Notes under the pieces: model-generated
Databases searched by the model: none
Told to the model about the DNA's origin: nothing
What the model saw: the letters and a program-made list of their open reading frames with translations, nothing else
Program-made: the position numbers and the translations under genes
In this document: piece after piece, positions 46,255 through 58,053 of the stretch
Layout of the letters: every line of letters begins with the position of its first letter
Position numbering within the stretch: position 1 is the first letter of the stretch
Origin: Archegozetes longisetosus
Lineage: Eukaryota; Arthropoda; Arachnida; Sarcoptiformes; Trhypochthoniidae
Length of the DNA: 64,000 bases
Direction of reading: 5' to 3'
Assembly: GCA_018873245.2 (NCBI GenBank)
Contig: JAEMBT020000001.1
Location: 13,264,220-13,328,219 of the forward strand

Positions 46255-47690
46255 CAGAGCTCCTCATTTCCTAACATCATTATTTTTGTTGTGAAACAAT
46301 AATAACAGCAGCATATGAAAAATGTGAGCGAAATAAAGTATATATTAATAGTATATGACAAAAAGGCTGGTAAAGATTTTATATATACCTAAATCTTAAT
46401 TTTGTCTTAAATATAGAATTCACTTTTTGTTAATAATAATTAAATCATAGTAGGATATTTATTTATTTTATACCTTATATAGATTATTAATGAAATATTG
46501 ATTTAAGACTCGTAAAATATTCTTAATAAAAAACCTCGATCAAATTTGCCTTAATCTACTATATTGTCATGGAGATGGCAAATGATTAAGGACTTGAATT
46601 GAAATTGCATGCCCAATCGTACTGTTGTTTGAGTTATGTTAAGTTAAATTAGGTTAACAATGTTAGTAGTGTTAGTGAAAGTCAAAGCCGAGCAGTGCCC
46701 TTGTCCCTACTCCGTTTCCATACACACATCATAGAGGAAGTGTGTGGGATTACGATCCCGGACAGGTGACGGCCATATTCGAGGTACCAAAGAGCAGACG
46801 CTATGTACGTACAACATCCGACTGTTCCTTGGCCTGAGGAACAAGAGTACGTGTAGGCGAACACAGAGTCGACACATTTCTTTTTATCAATGAGAATATA
46901 AATGAAATGTCGAATCGAATTATGGTGTCGGCTCTGCACTCGATAGTGGTAAGTTCAATATTCATATTGAGTATCATATACAAAACTTCAACTCCCTCTA
47001 GCGCAAAAACAACTCGATGGATTTCGTTGAGCCCAGCAGACAACTTTTCCCTAATAATATCTACTTTAAAAGTATGCAATCAAATTTCGGGTCAAAGTTA
47101 TCCCAGGAACCCATAAGGAGCGCGCAAACTTCTTTCTCACATTTTTAAAAGTTCTGGTAGAAATCAAGATTTTGACAGTTTCTCAGAAAATCTATTAACA
47201 TTGACTATAAAATATTGTTTTAAATGGGATTCGAAAAAATTATAGCGACGATCATTAAGCATAAACTTGTCTTGAGAAACTTCGCTCCACATCACAGGTA
47301 GTAATCAGCGCCCATTTAAATGCAGATAATTCTCCAGTACTTGAATTCACACCACTTGAATTGATATCAATCCCATTGATAATTGCATTTATTGTTTTAA
47401 TTTTTCAAGTTCTTTGTTTTCTTCAAAATACTATTAAATTTTCTTTGATTTTTTTCCTTTCAATGCCTTCAGTTTTTGTAAATGACATTCAATCGGATCA
47501 ATACTACCGCAAAGAAGTACTTTCTGGACTTCTATTTTATATGCTTTGAAAGACAAAAAGTTCGCATTTATGTTGCACTTATAATGTTCGGTCATATCGA
47601 GCAAAATCGTGGACCAGGCTTGAGATCTCTATCAATACTGTTACAGATAGAGACAGTGATCAAAGTTTTCTATGAATTTCATTTAGTATA
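46255..47690. other. Receptor-unit 3' flank, then unassigned sequence
   Basis: 46255-46430 matches the flank at 62515-62680 (shared GTGAAATAAAGTA and TATGGCAAAAA-type words). From 46680 to 47110 the composition is less AT-rich and overlapping open frames exist on both strands, but none has a family signature I can name, so no gene is called. Confidence 0.45.
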
Positions 47691-47699
47691 AATTACTAT

Positions 47700-48410
47700 G
47701 AAGAATTGATGCCTCCATCACATATAGATTTTACCGCAACCAGAGGATGCATGTTTGCGGATGTGTTTATAGGACGTCAGCAGTCTGAGCAAGATTTTCA
47801 TGTTATTGTTAATAAATGATATACATCAGAACTGTAAGAGATGATTTCGGGTTATTTTAAGTGAGTTTGTTATTAAGAGAACGATTGTTTTTAATTTAAC
47901 TGCCAACTAAAGGACTTGCAGCCAATAATGCAAAAACTATTCTTCTTAGATCTGAACTTTTCGAACGTACTTAACAATGAAATATCGATCACTTAATGAA
48001 CTAAAGCTAAAACTTCTAAAGGTACTATTAAGCAATCAAAATATTATGGTTTATTATATTTATAAAGAATTTAAAAGTAGAAATTTCATTACTATTTTAA
48101 AAGAATTAGATGAATAATGAAATACGATAATAAGCTTTTAATTGAGTTTCCACGCGAATAAAATTATTTCCACATCTGAATATTACTGATATCTGTAGAA
48201 ATCGATTGAATAATAGAAATATTAATAGATTCTATATGAAGATCAATAATTGTTGATCTATCCCCTCTCTTATGAAACAAATAATAGAGTCATTACTAAA
48301 GAACTTTATTAATTTCAGTTTTTTCAATATAGTGAATAATTTCAAGTACTTGTCTTATTAATGTAGTCCAAAAATCATTTCGAAAACTATATATTAAAGT
48401 AAAGTTGTAA
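47700..48410 (+). repeat. Headless receptor unit: upstream region without its gene
   Basis: Diverged copy of 42380-43420 (e.g. AGATTTTCATGTTATT at 47790; TTTCCACGCGAATAAAAT at 48152; AATTTCAG at 48312). No receptor coding sequence follows; after about 48430 there is mariner sequence instead. It looks like a duplicated unit that lost its receptor. Confidence 0.65.
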
Positions 48411-49050
48411 ACATGATTGTGTTAAATTAATGTGTAATTGAGAATTTGCTATTTCATGATGCAGCCATTGTTGAATTTATTGTTATTAATCACTAGATTT
48501 GTAAACTATCCAACAGTTGATCTACTTTGGGCAAGCATTACATTACTAGGACAGAGAGCTTCTGTAAAGCGCCATATGTTACGGTGCACTAGGACTCATG
48601 TTAAAAAAATTCCGGACGGTAACGCCTATAACGAAAGTAAAGTCTATAGTATATCTAGACCAGTTTAAACAAGACCGTCCTACACATGAAGATAAATCAC
48701 ACAGTAATATACTTCTTGAGGCAAAGGGTGAGGAACATGTAGAAGCATTCGAAAAGCTTTCGAAAGAAATCCGTTCCTGGTCAACATATGATTTAGCACT
48801 TCATACTGGTGTCAACCAATTAAGTATGCTAAAGCTCTTAAAGAAACTAGGCTTACGAAGAGTTACATCGAGATGGATTCAACACTTTCTAAAACCATAA
48901 CAAAAAGAATTGCGCATTAACACTTGGGCAGAGCATCCTTAAGAATTTAAGGCTGACCATGAGGTTATAAATAGGATAATAGCTATCGATGAGACATGGA
49001 ATGACCCTTCGTCACTACTGTGGGGTGAAATGTTCCCAAGCTTTACCTAT

Positions 49051-51503
49051 GGTTGCCAGATGTCCTTTTTTCTAGAGGATTGTCCTCGAATTTAGTAAAT
49101 TGTCCTCTGTCCTCTAGTAAATGAATAAAGGACGCAAATGTCCTTGAGCTTCAGGTATTGTTTCACAAATATTTTTATTCGTTTCATTCACTTTGGTGGC
49201 TTAAATTCATTAAAGAAATATGAATTCAAATAACTTTAGTCAATGACAAACAAGAGATTAACGTTATCTTAATCTTTAAATCCTCTACACATGCATTGAA
49301 AGCAACACACTTAACACACGAAAAACAACTTGTTTTCCCATTCACTCTCATTTCTTCTCATTTTAAGTGTAATTTAAAATTATTCATTTAAAATTTTCTT
49401 AGAAAACTGAAATATAAAAACTTCAATTTTAATTATTTTTATGATTCAGTTGTTACTTGATTGATTAATCGGCGAAATTTACTTTATTACTGGTTAGATC
49501 ACCGTGTTATGAGAAAAAGTCGATTAATTTTTCCTAACTAAACTGTTGTTACTGTTACAAATAGCTTTTCTGCAGTTAATCATATTATATCTAAAGGTTT
49601 ATCATCTACAAACAAATTGTAAGTAAAAAAATAAAAATTTTTATTCATTGAATAAATTATATTTATATATTAAAGTGAATATTATAGAATGGAAAAAAGA
49701 AGAGAACTTGCACATATCTGGCTGGTTGGGAACAAGATGAAAGATTTAAGAACTGAATTGAGATAAATAAAAGCAACGATGAAACTGCTTCATGTAAGTT
49801 CTGTCCTCAAGATATAATTAATGTAAAATATCAACGTGCTTCAGCTCTTGCCTCTCATGCAAATAAAAGAGAGCATAAAGAAAAAATTCTTGGGACTAAA
49901 TTGTCTCAATCAATTAAAGATTTTTTGTATGTAAATCCAGATTGTAAAGATGCAGATGAAGTTGCTATTGCTGAGATTTGCCTTTTGTATCATGGTATCA
50001 TGCATCATCACAGTTATTTATCGACAGAATGCGGTATTAGAGTTTCTCATAAGGTTTTTAATGATTCAAAGTTATGTAAGCAAACAAAAGCAGGTCGAAC
50101 TAAATTAGCTAAAATTGTTGAAAATGTTTTAAGTCGATTTTCGATAAAAAAAAAGCATTTAGATATAATTCGACAGAATAATAGCAAGTTTTCACTATCT
50201 AGTGACTCTTAAAACAAGGGAGGAATTAAGTGTTTTCCAATAGCAATTAGATATTTTGATATGAATAACGGGATAACGAATTTCGTTCTTGATTTTTATT
50301 CTGATTCTAATGAATCTTCTAATGAAATTTTTGAAAATATTAAAGAAACTTTACATAAAAATGATTTAAAAATAAGAGATGTGATATCATATGGGGGTGA
50401 TAATGCGTCAGTAAATTATGGGATATATAATTCAGTTTATACAAAATTAGTTGATTTTAACTCCAAAATTGTGAAAGCTAACTGTCATTGTCATATCATT
50501 CATAATGCAGCGAAATATTCTTTCATGAAATTGAAACCAGATGTTGATATACAAAGTTTTATAACACAACTATACTCTCATTTCTTAACTTCATCAAAAA
50601 GGGTTGCAAAGCTGAAAAATTTTTATGATGAATCTCATGATTTTATGAAAATTTCTAATTATATTCCGATACGATGGTTAAGTTTATATCCAGCAATTGA
50701 TCGATTTCATCGAAACAAAGAATAAATTAAAACATATTTTTCAGATGAAAATTTGAAAAATATTTTACCAACTTTATTGTATAATTTCGTTTATTTAATT
50801 GAATATCCCAATAGAATAAGTAAGCTTGAACTATATTTACTTTGGTCTCATAATTATATGCCTCTTTTTCATGAAACTATTTTGATAATTGAATCAAAAT
50901 CAACAAATGCTACTCATCTCTATGGTATAATGAAAAATTTAAAATCAAGAATAGAGAATAGAAAGAATGCTAAATTTTACGGTAGTGAAGTAAAGAAAGA
51001 ACTTGAATTTTTCTCTGACAATAATAAAAGAGAATTTTATTTAGCTGCTGATTTAGCGTACCAAAGAGCTATTGATTATTTATCAAAATGGTTTGACTAT
51101 GAAAATTCTATTTTCAAGAAATTGTCAATTTTCGATCTTACAAATCAAAATATTGAATATGAAAATTTATTAGATGTTAGTGAACAATGAGGTATCAAAA
51201 TTGATGCAGATAAACTATTTGAAGAATGTTATGATTTAAATCAAATACTCTCTAAAATCAGAATAAAGACTTAACTAATGATTAAGTTTGGTGCAAAATT
51301 TTAACGAATATCAATTCACCAAATATTTTTAAGATAATCGAAGTTTTTTTAGTAATTCCAATAGGAAATGATTTCGTCGAAAGACTTTTTAGCATAATGA
51401 AAAATTTATGGTGGGATGAAAGAAATAGATTATCAGTTGAACAAGTCAAAGCTGAAATTTGTACAAAAGTTAACTTTTTACCTGTATCTAATAGAGATAG
51501 GAA
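49051..51503 (+). pseudogene. Broken hAT transposase inserted in the mariner copy
   Basis: In order: a zinc finger (ASCKFCPQDIINVKYQRASA...HANKREH, about 49780-49880), DADEVAIAEICLLYHGIMHH (49950), NFVLDFYSDSNESSNEIFEN (50285), ISYGGDNASVNYG, NCHCHIIHNAAKYS, IPIRWLSLYPAIDRFH (50665), LFEECYDLNQIL (51218) and, in another frame, VERLFSIMKNLWWDERN (51380). Stops at about 50210, 50723 and 51188 and frameshifts kill it. The left end is near GCCAGATGTCCTTTTTT (49055). The family is the same as the copy at 6125-8570. Confidence 0.85.
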
Positions 51504-51611
51504 ATTGCCCCTAACATCGCAGTGCTTCGTGTTTCCCACTCTCATCGCTTTGCTGCGATGTCGCCATCTGTAATAGAAATAGAAAACCACAGTTACGCTG
51601 TGACGGGCAAT
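51504..51611 (+). mobile_element. 108-bp MITE inside the hAT copy
   Basis: Ends ATTGCCCCTAACATCGCAGT and (complement) ATTGCCCGTCACAGCGTAAC form imperfect inverted repeats. It interrupts the hAT reading frame just after AEICTKVNF. A truncated copy is at 12457-12545. 51612-52074 after it holds nothing recognised. Confidence 0.65.
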
Positions 51612-52540
51612 TACTGGAAATTAATTGATGTGGTTATTATAAGTGGTAACTTTGATCCCAAAGTTAGTTATACGTTTTCAGGAGTTAAGTTGTGCTGAAG
51701 GGTTGAAATTTATTATCCTCTAGTTGCCTCACATTCTCGAAAACGTCGGTATTTCGTAGAAGAATCGTAAAACTATTATTGTGGACTCAGTTATATGTCA
51801 AACACAAGTTGTGTCTGACCACGAGTCTAAGATTTGACCCTTAAAAATAAGACCTTAAAAAGAGTATAGAAGAAAGGCATGTTTTGTTTTTTGGTCTGTA
51901 CTGATAGCATTCTCATGCTCTACTTGCTTTCTTGTCGTAAAATAGCTTCTGTGTTCTTATTTAAATAAAATAATTGAAAGTTGTGATTGCAAACACTCAT
52001 TCAATGTACTCAAGTACTTCACTATTAACGAATTTTCACAATTTATTAAGTCTTGCAAATGTCTTTAATTTTTATTGCAAGCCAAGCAAAGTGAGATCAA
52101 CATTAGAACAAATGAGACAAAGATGATCGTAGCTTTTCATAAAAATCAGGTGGCAGAATTTAATATTCCATCCAAAAATACAAATGTCGATCATCACATT
52201 AATTTGAATTTTTGAAAAATATAATTGTCCCGTACATAAAAACACGGTATTCTTTATTCTCTCATTTTGCACAATAATGCACGCCCACATAAACATCATA
52301 TTAAATTTTTCTTAATTTTGCATAGATGGAAGACGAAACACCCTCCTTCACAGCTCCGACTCGAATCGCTGCGATTATGATTGCATTATGAGAATGAAGA
52401 GGCTAATCAAAGGAAATTATTTGATAATGAGATCAACCTTAAGGCTGCGTACAAGCAACCTAAAAAAGAAATAAATTCGCAAAATGCCGCTATTGGTTAT
52501 CTTTGCTTTTCCTGCTATAGCAAATGGTTAAGTAACTTGA

Positions 52541-53722
52541 AAGACAATCGGAGTTACCACCCTTTGGCCTTTTGGGCCGAAAGTAAGCCTTTTTAAATTT
52601 TGTCAGCTCAAAGCCCAAGACCTTGCAGCTGACATATCGGTTATCCTTTTTTAGCTTTTATAAGTCAAAATTAAATTTTAACTTAGAATATAGTCATGAA
52701 AACATGGTCTCGTCTCGTGGAAGACCTTGCGGAATTTCGAGATGTCCTGTCTTGTGATACAATATTAGATCAGTTTTTTTGTAAAATTAATTCGATGTAA
52801 CTAGTTCGCAAAAAGTTTGTTGAACGAAAATTTTTTCATCACAAATAATTGATTATTTATCAAGATTACAATTTAAATGACAAAAGAATCATGTTTAATG
52901 AGCAAAAATGAAATGAAACGCATGGCTTTAACCAAAATACTTTAACGCAAATCATACGCCCTAATCCCAAGATGAAGTCAGCAGTCATGAGGTTATAATG
53001 AAAGTTCTCACGAGATGAGATTGTACCAGACTATACGAGACTGAGACTAGATCAAGTTTCATAAAGTTAAAGATTTTAATGACTACTAAAATGTAATTAA
53101 ATGTACCGCAAAGAGAGGGTTCTTGCATCTTTTAAAGTCGACCTTAAGCGACTTTAAGCGACAAAACTAAGAGCAATACATAATATAATCCTTAAACATG
53201 ATGATTGTAGCCTTTTTATTAAATAATAAGCAAATAGAGTTCTCGCAAGGCTTGAAATTTCATGAAATACTAATCAGTAACTAAAGTTTAAAATATAATT
53301 TGAGAGTTATGGAATTGAATAAACACTATACTATATTGTTAACAATTAATACGAAGTAATTATCACTTTGTTTATTGCTGTATCAGTTGTGCGTCGTTCT
53401 CTTTCGATGTTTACTTTTGTTCCTCTACATGTTTAACTAGTAGCGAATGTTGAGATTATTTTTTAAAATACGTCAAACAACTAGAGGTAAAACTAGATAA
53501 TACCACTGTAGCGTTCAAATTAAATAGACGCCACATAATTAATAAGAGGTGAGCTAATTCTTGATAAAACACTTGGTGGTAGTAGTATAAGGGTGCTAAT
53601 CACGCGATATTACTGATTCTTATTAAACGTTTTAACTATAAAAGTTTAAGGATTGGGTTCTACCTGTCTTAGTTGGGAGTATTCAACATATTAAACTCTT
53701 TTTAATTTTAGAGTATATTAGC
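52541..53722. other. Intergenic DNA
   Basis: No supported gene; a few short imperfect direct repeats (GAGATGTCC / CACGAGATGAG words) without clear structure. Confidence 0.4.
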
Positions 53723-53731
53723 TTGAAAGAC

Positions 53732-54318
53732 ATGGAAAAACTTATAGTGACAATTTTGGTAATTATAGTTTATTATGTACATGCATGGGATGATGAGACT
53801 GGCCAAGCTCTGACCAAGTTGAGCAAAACGTACTGTAAGGACAATATACAGAAGGAGGATAGATTGGCTTATAACAAATGTGAAGAGATTTTGCCTAAAA
53901 ATGTACTTGAAATAATTAATAGAATAATTGAATCTATGTATAATAACCTAAAGTCCTATTATTCTTACCTTTCATAAGTAGGTAACGGAAGTTATTTATG
54001 GTTGTATTGAAACAGCAGAAAGACCTCAAGTTCTAAAGCCATGGTTTTGTTATTTGTTAAGGGGTGCTGATGGGCAGAAAACTAAGGTGCGTTAGTTGTT
54101 GCTTATAACATCTGTTGTACTAAGTTAAAGCAATTATGCTGAATTTATTCATCTGGTTAGACGGAACCATGCGTAGAAGGCCACGAGAAAGAATTTACAA
54201 AGTATATAAAAGTGATTGATGACTTTATAGTAAGTTCAAAAGTATTGAATCTATAAGTTGATAATTTGTAATTATAATTTTATTTTAGGATTGTATTAAG
54301 AAATTGCCATCTGAATAA
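53732..54318 (+). CDS. Candidate small secreted cysteine-containing protein, multi-exon
   Basis: The first exon begins (M at 53732 or 53723) with a signal peptide, MEKLIVTILVIIVYYVHA, then WDDETGQALTKLSKTYCKDN and a second cysteine in YNKCEE. Two later exons look real: 54161-54229 (acceptor CTGGTTAG, TEPCVEGHEKEFTKYIKVID, donor GTAAGT) and 54289-54318 (acceptor TATTTTAG, DCIKKLPSE then stop). A possible exon lies at about 54010-54085 (KPWFCYLLRGADGQK, donor GTGCGT). The first donor is unresolved: the open frame runs on to a stop at 53975, and possible donors exist upstream (GTAAGG, GTGAAG). I do not recognise the family. It could also be a gene with a broken splice site. Confidence 0.45.
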
Positions 54319-55055
54319 GTATCTCAGCAACTGAAACGACTTGCTAGTTTGGTTTTAGAGTAAAATGGTCCATTTTTATCTATTTTGCTTATTACTCTAG
54401 AATGGGTTTTATTCTTTTCATATGTTAAAATCCAAACAAACTTTCTGAGCTCCTACTAGTATTAATCACAAGGCAAGCTTGTTCATTAACTTGTTTTGAT
54501 TGGAGCCTAGTTTTTCATTAATTAAAAATAAAGAGGTCATGGACACTTTAACTATTAAGATAGATAGATATTAACTCAATATCAGACTCAAAAAACAATA
54601 TATGTACTCATAGTACTTATATTACTTTTAATTTTTGTATTAACTGTTTCATACCTTCTACAAATATAGTGGTTCTTGCATTGTCGTAGAGCATTTTTAT
54701 TTTACTCTTAAATTCACTTCCATTTTCCTTTTAGTTCTTCGTTATATGCTTCTAAACTAAATATATCAAAAGTTGAATGAGTTCTAAACTCTTAATAGAT
54801 GAGTTTCTCTTTCAATTTAAAAGTTTTCAATACTCCTTGTGCTCATAATCTTGATTTTTTATATTAAAACTAAAAGTGAACTTATATTTGAAATCTTTAC
54901 CTATGATTGTAAAATGTGTTATATAAGAAAAAATAAGTTCAAATCTCTCAAAAATTCTCTCAAGTAAGTGACATAATGAATATGAGTTAGATTAAAGTAG
55001 ACTTTATTATCAGTACCAAGACAATGGCCCTGGAAGCTCGACACTGGTACAGGTT
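54319..55055. other. Intergenic DNA with receptor-unit flank traces
   Basis: A CTTTCTGAGCTCCTACTAG stretch near 54443 resembles the 3' flank of the receptor units (46255, 59815, 62515). It may be the remnant of another unit whose gene is gone. Confidence 0.4.
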
Positions 55056-56030
55056 AAAAGGACAACGGATGGATAAAGACGACTTCTTTAGATCCTATAA
55101 TTATTATTACCAATTCGTAGTATTTCAGGTCCCCCATCAACTATATGATGGAAAAATTTCAAAAGTGCCCGTAGGCGGAGTTATGAATTTATTTCGAAAA
55201 ATTTTACTGATGGGTCTATGGAGAAAAAATGATTTTTAAAGCTTAATTTAACCCTCGCGCCCCGCCTCAAAATTAACGCAATTTGTACTATATGTAAACA
55301 TAAGTGTCGAAATATTTTTTGACAAAGTATCAAAGTAGTACGAGAACAGATAGGCGTTCAAACAGTTCAGGGCGTTTAAAAGTTCAGTATAAAAAGACGA
55401 CTATTTAATTGAAATTTTAATATATATTTTTCATATTACTTTAATTAAGCAATTATGGTATTCTTTTACCATAACTCAGTCCCACAACAAAAAGGGTGGG
55501 GCCATCACCCTACATTGCCAATTACGAAAACCCCTAGATACAATACTCTATGTTCATACTCTATGCTCACGTTCGAATTACGATGATTACAGTCATTTGG
55601 GGCGTAAATTTTGAAAATCTCAAAAGTAGCAAGTTTTAATAAGGTATATTTTAAGGTAAGTGACACTAAATATAACTCCCATATTAAATAAACATCTTTT
55701 AATAGTGAACTTTTAAACTACCTGAACGCCCCCTATCTGTTCTTGTACTACGTTGATACTTTGTCAAAAAACATTTCGACACTAATGTTTACATATAGCA
55801 CGAATTGCGTTAATTTTGAGGCGAGGCGCGGGGGTTAAATTAAGCTTTAAAAATCATTTTTTCCCCATAGACCCCTCAGTAAAATTTTTCGAAATAAATT
55901 CATAACTCTGCCTCCGGGCGCTTTTGAAATCTTTGCATCATATAGTTGATGGGGGACCTGAAATACTACGAATTGGTAATAATAATTATAGGATTTTAAA
56001 AAGTCGCCTTTATCCATCTGTTGTCCTTTT
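55056..56030. mobile_element. Foldback element with about 340-bp inverted repeats
   Basis: Arms 55056-55396 and 55694-56030 are near-identical complements (outer end AAAAGGACAACGGATGG; inner end GGCGTTTAAAAGTTCA), separated by about 297 bp. Each arm has a chance open frame (QFVVFQVPHQLYD...), so that frame is repeat sequence, not a gene. A transcript across it would fold into a long double-stranded RNA. Confidence 0.85.
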
Positions 56031-56065
56031 CCTAAAAATTCAAAGAACTGTTCAAACATTTTATA

Positions 56066-56442
56066 TACCTTGCGGCAAAAAATCCGGAAAAAGCAAGTGC
56101 AAGGTTTATAATCAAAATTACAATATTTTGACCTAAAATTTACCACAAGAATCTATTTGATTCTAATTATTACAACTAAAAATAAATGATGATTTAATTC
56201 GGTCTCCCTCTGCAGCTATACGCTTTTCAATGCGTTTTTTCATACTTTTGTAAAATGCCTCCTATACGTCTAATTATAAATTGTCTCATATTTTGTTTAT
56301 TTTCGTGACCCACAGTTAAAAATTTTTTGGTTCTTCTTTCTTCATAATATCCTTTATTATTCTTCATAAGCCTCTAATTAGGTTGAGATCTGAAAAATTA
56401 ATTCTCAAAATATGCCATGGGTTTTTTTGTCGTAAGGATTAC
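56066..56442 (-). mobile_element. Tc1-derived short element, copy 3
   Basis: Matches 45096-45474 along its length in the same orientation (CTATACGCTTTTCAATGCG and ATGCCATGGGTTTT blocks). It abuts the foldback element. Confidence 0.8.
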
Positions 56443-56865
56443 TAGCTCAATTTATTACAATGCATACTGACCAGAAATTATGATTGTATGAAGACATTTC
56501 CACGATTTAATGCATACGATATGAAATTCAATTCTTAGTGACTCAAGACAAAAAAGTAAATCACAATTATAAATTGACTTAAGAGCAATACAGACTACGG
56601 GTAAGATGACATGGTGTTTGTGCTTTTATCGTTTCCATGCATGTTATCATAGACGCTTACTGTAGTGTAAAATTTTTGTATTTGCGACAACATAAAATGT
56701 ATAAACTTACATGGTGACCGATCAAACAAAATTTATTGAAATATGATAATTGAATTTCCACACGAAACCAATTTGTCTCTTACGATCTGAACGTTATTGA
56801 CGAAAGAAAAGCTCAAATCCATAACGAAAGTAAATTCAATTTCGAGATCATTAACAACTGATCTT

Positions 56866-57838
56866 TTCTGGCTAGACTTCGAAATGGATAGTTTCGTAAT
56901 ATCCAATTTCATAATGGCTAATTTTATAATGGCTAATTTCAGAATGGCTAATCCCTATTTTGAATTCCCTAGTAATTGATCGCCTGAATGATTGTCCCAT
57001 TTTTCAAATCTAGGAATAACCTAGAAAAAATCTTTTGAATCAGTAATATTGAAAATTTAAGCTAACAAAGTGTTCAGCGTTTTTAAATCCACTTTTCTTT
57101 TCAAAGAGAGATCTAAGTGAAATTTCACAAATGCCAAAGCATTCCCTCAGGACTAATATATGAATTTTTATTTTAAGCCTTACATTTGAGCATCAAAACC
57201 TATATGTTAAGGCATATATACACATAAGTTTTTATTTCAGCTAATTACTGAACTTTTAACTAATGGAAAAATAAGAGTTGAGTCTTCGATAGATCTTATT
57301 GCGAAAAGTTTTGGTAGTATGAAAACAAAAATAATATAATATCAATGATTCACATACTTCACAAATGATTTTAGTGCTAATTTTCATTCATATCGAATCG
57401 CACTGAAGTTAAGCTTAGTTTGGTAAACATGAATAGTTGAGTCAGTTTATAAACTGTTAATAATCTGAATAGCCTTCAATTTAAAGTGGTGTTCAATACT
57501 GCCAGTTTCTTCAAGTTCCCTCAGATAAAGCAGTTAGCTCATTATTATATTTGTAACTTTAATTAAATGAGATTAATTTTAACTTTAAAACAATGAACTT
57601 AGAATGGCTTTTACTATATTATGTGCTCTTTTATGCGCTATATTATAATTAGTACCGGTGGCAGTATAATAGTATACAATACGATTACCAGCTAAAATTA
57701 CTGAACTATTACTCTAATCTATTAAACTTAGTATATTTATTCAGATTAAAAAGGGCAAAATCTGCAAATAGAGACAGAAAACAGGGTTTAGCCAATATGA
57801 AATTAGCCATTTAGAAATTAGCCATTTCGAAGTTTTCC
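56866..57838. mobile_element. Inverted-repeat element with iterated ATGGCTAATTTC arms
   Basis: The left arm (56876-56960) has three or four copies of ATAATGGCTAATTT-like units after ACTTCGAAATGG. The right arm (57780-57838) is the inverse (GAAATTAGCCATT repeated, ending CGAAGT). Other receptor units read through this point without it (GTTGATCTATCCCCTCTCTT at 48258), so it is an insertion into the upstream region of the receptor at 58054. The interior has no coding sequence. Confidence 0.75.
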
Positions 57839-58053
57839 CTCTTTCCTCCCCTTATAAAACAAATATTAGTGCTACAACTATTATTATATAATAATATTGA
57901 TTTCAGTCTAATTTGAAATAAATTTAAACATTTGTCTTATATATTACAAATTGTAAGATAGGAAACTGTAGTTTAAAAGAAAGTTTGAAAGTTATGAAAC
58001 CAAAGAAAACAATAATTGTTCAAAATTTATAATAAGAAGCTTTAGAAATAAAT

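Larger units (their letters stand above)
48440..52540 (+). pseudogene. Dead mariner-family transposase split by a hAT insertion
   Basis: The first half (48440 to about 49050) carries STYDLALHTGVNQLSMLKLL, RVTSRWIQHFLKP and NRIIAIDETW (first catalytic Asp). The second half (about 52075-52540) resumes with KMIVAFHKNQVAEFNIPSKN, then ILHNNARPH (Asn where the second catalytic Asp should be) and a CDYD block (third Asp, mariner/maT type). Removing the intervening 3 kb restores about the usual distance between the two motifs. Stops and shifts occur in both halves. Confidence 0.75.

Noticed and set aside
46682-47116. Overlapping open frames on both strands, one protein-like (KLSAGLNEIHRVVFALEGVE)
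   Set aside because: No recognisable domain, no splice context, and both strands are equally open, so I call no gene.
55024-56146. Two similar proteins (plus 55024-55239, minus 55847-56146)
   Set aside because: They are the same sequence in the two arms of an inverted repeat and have no family signature.
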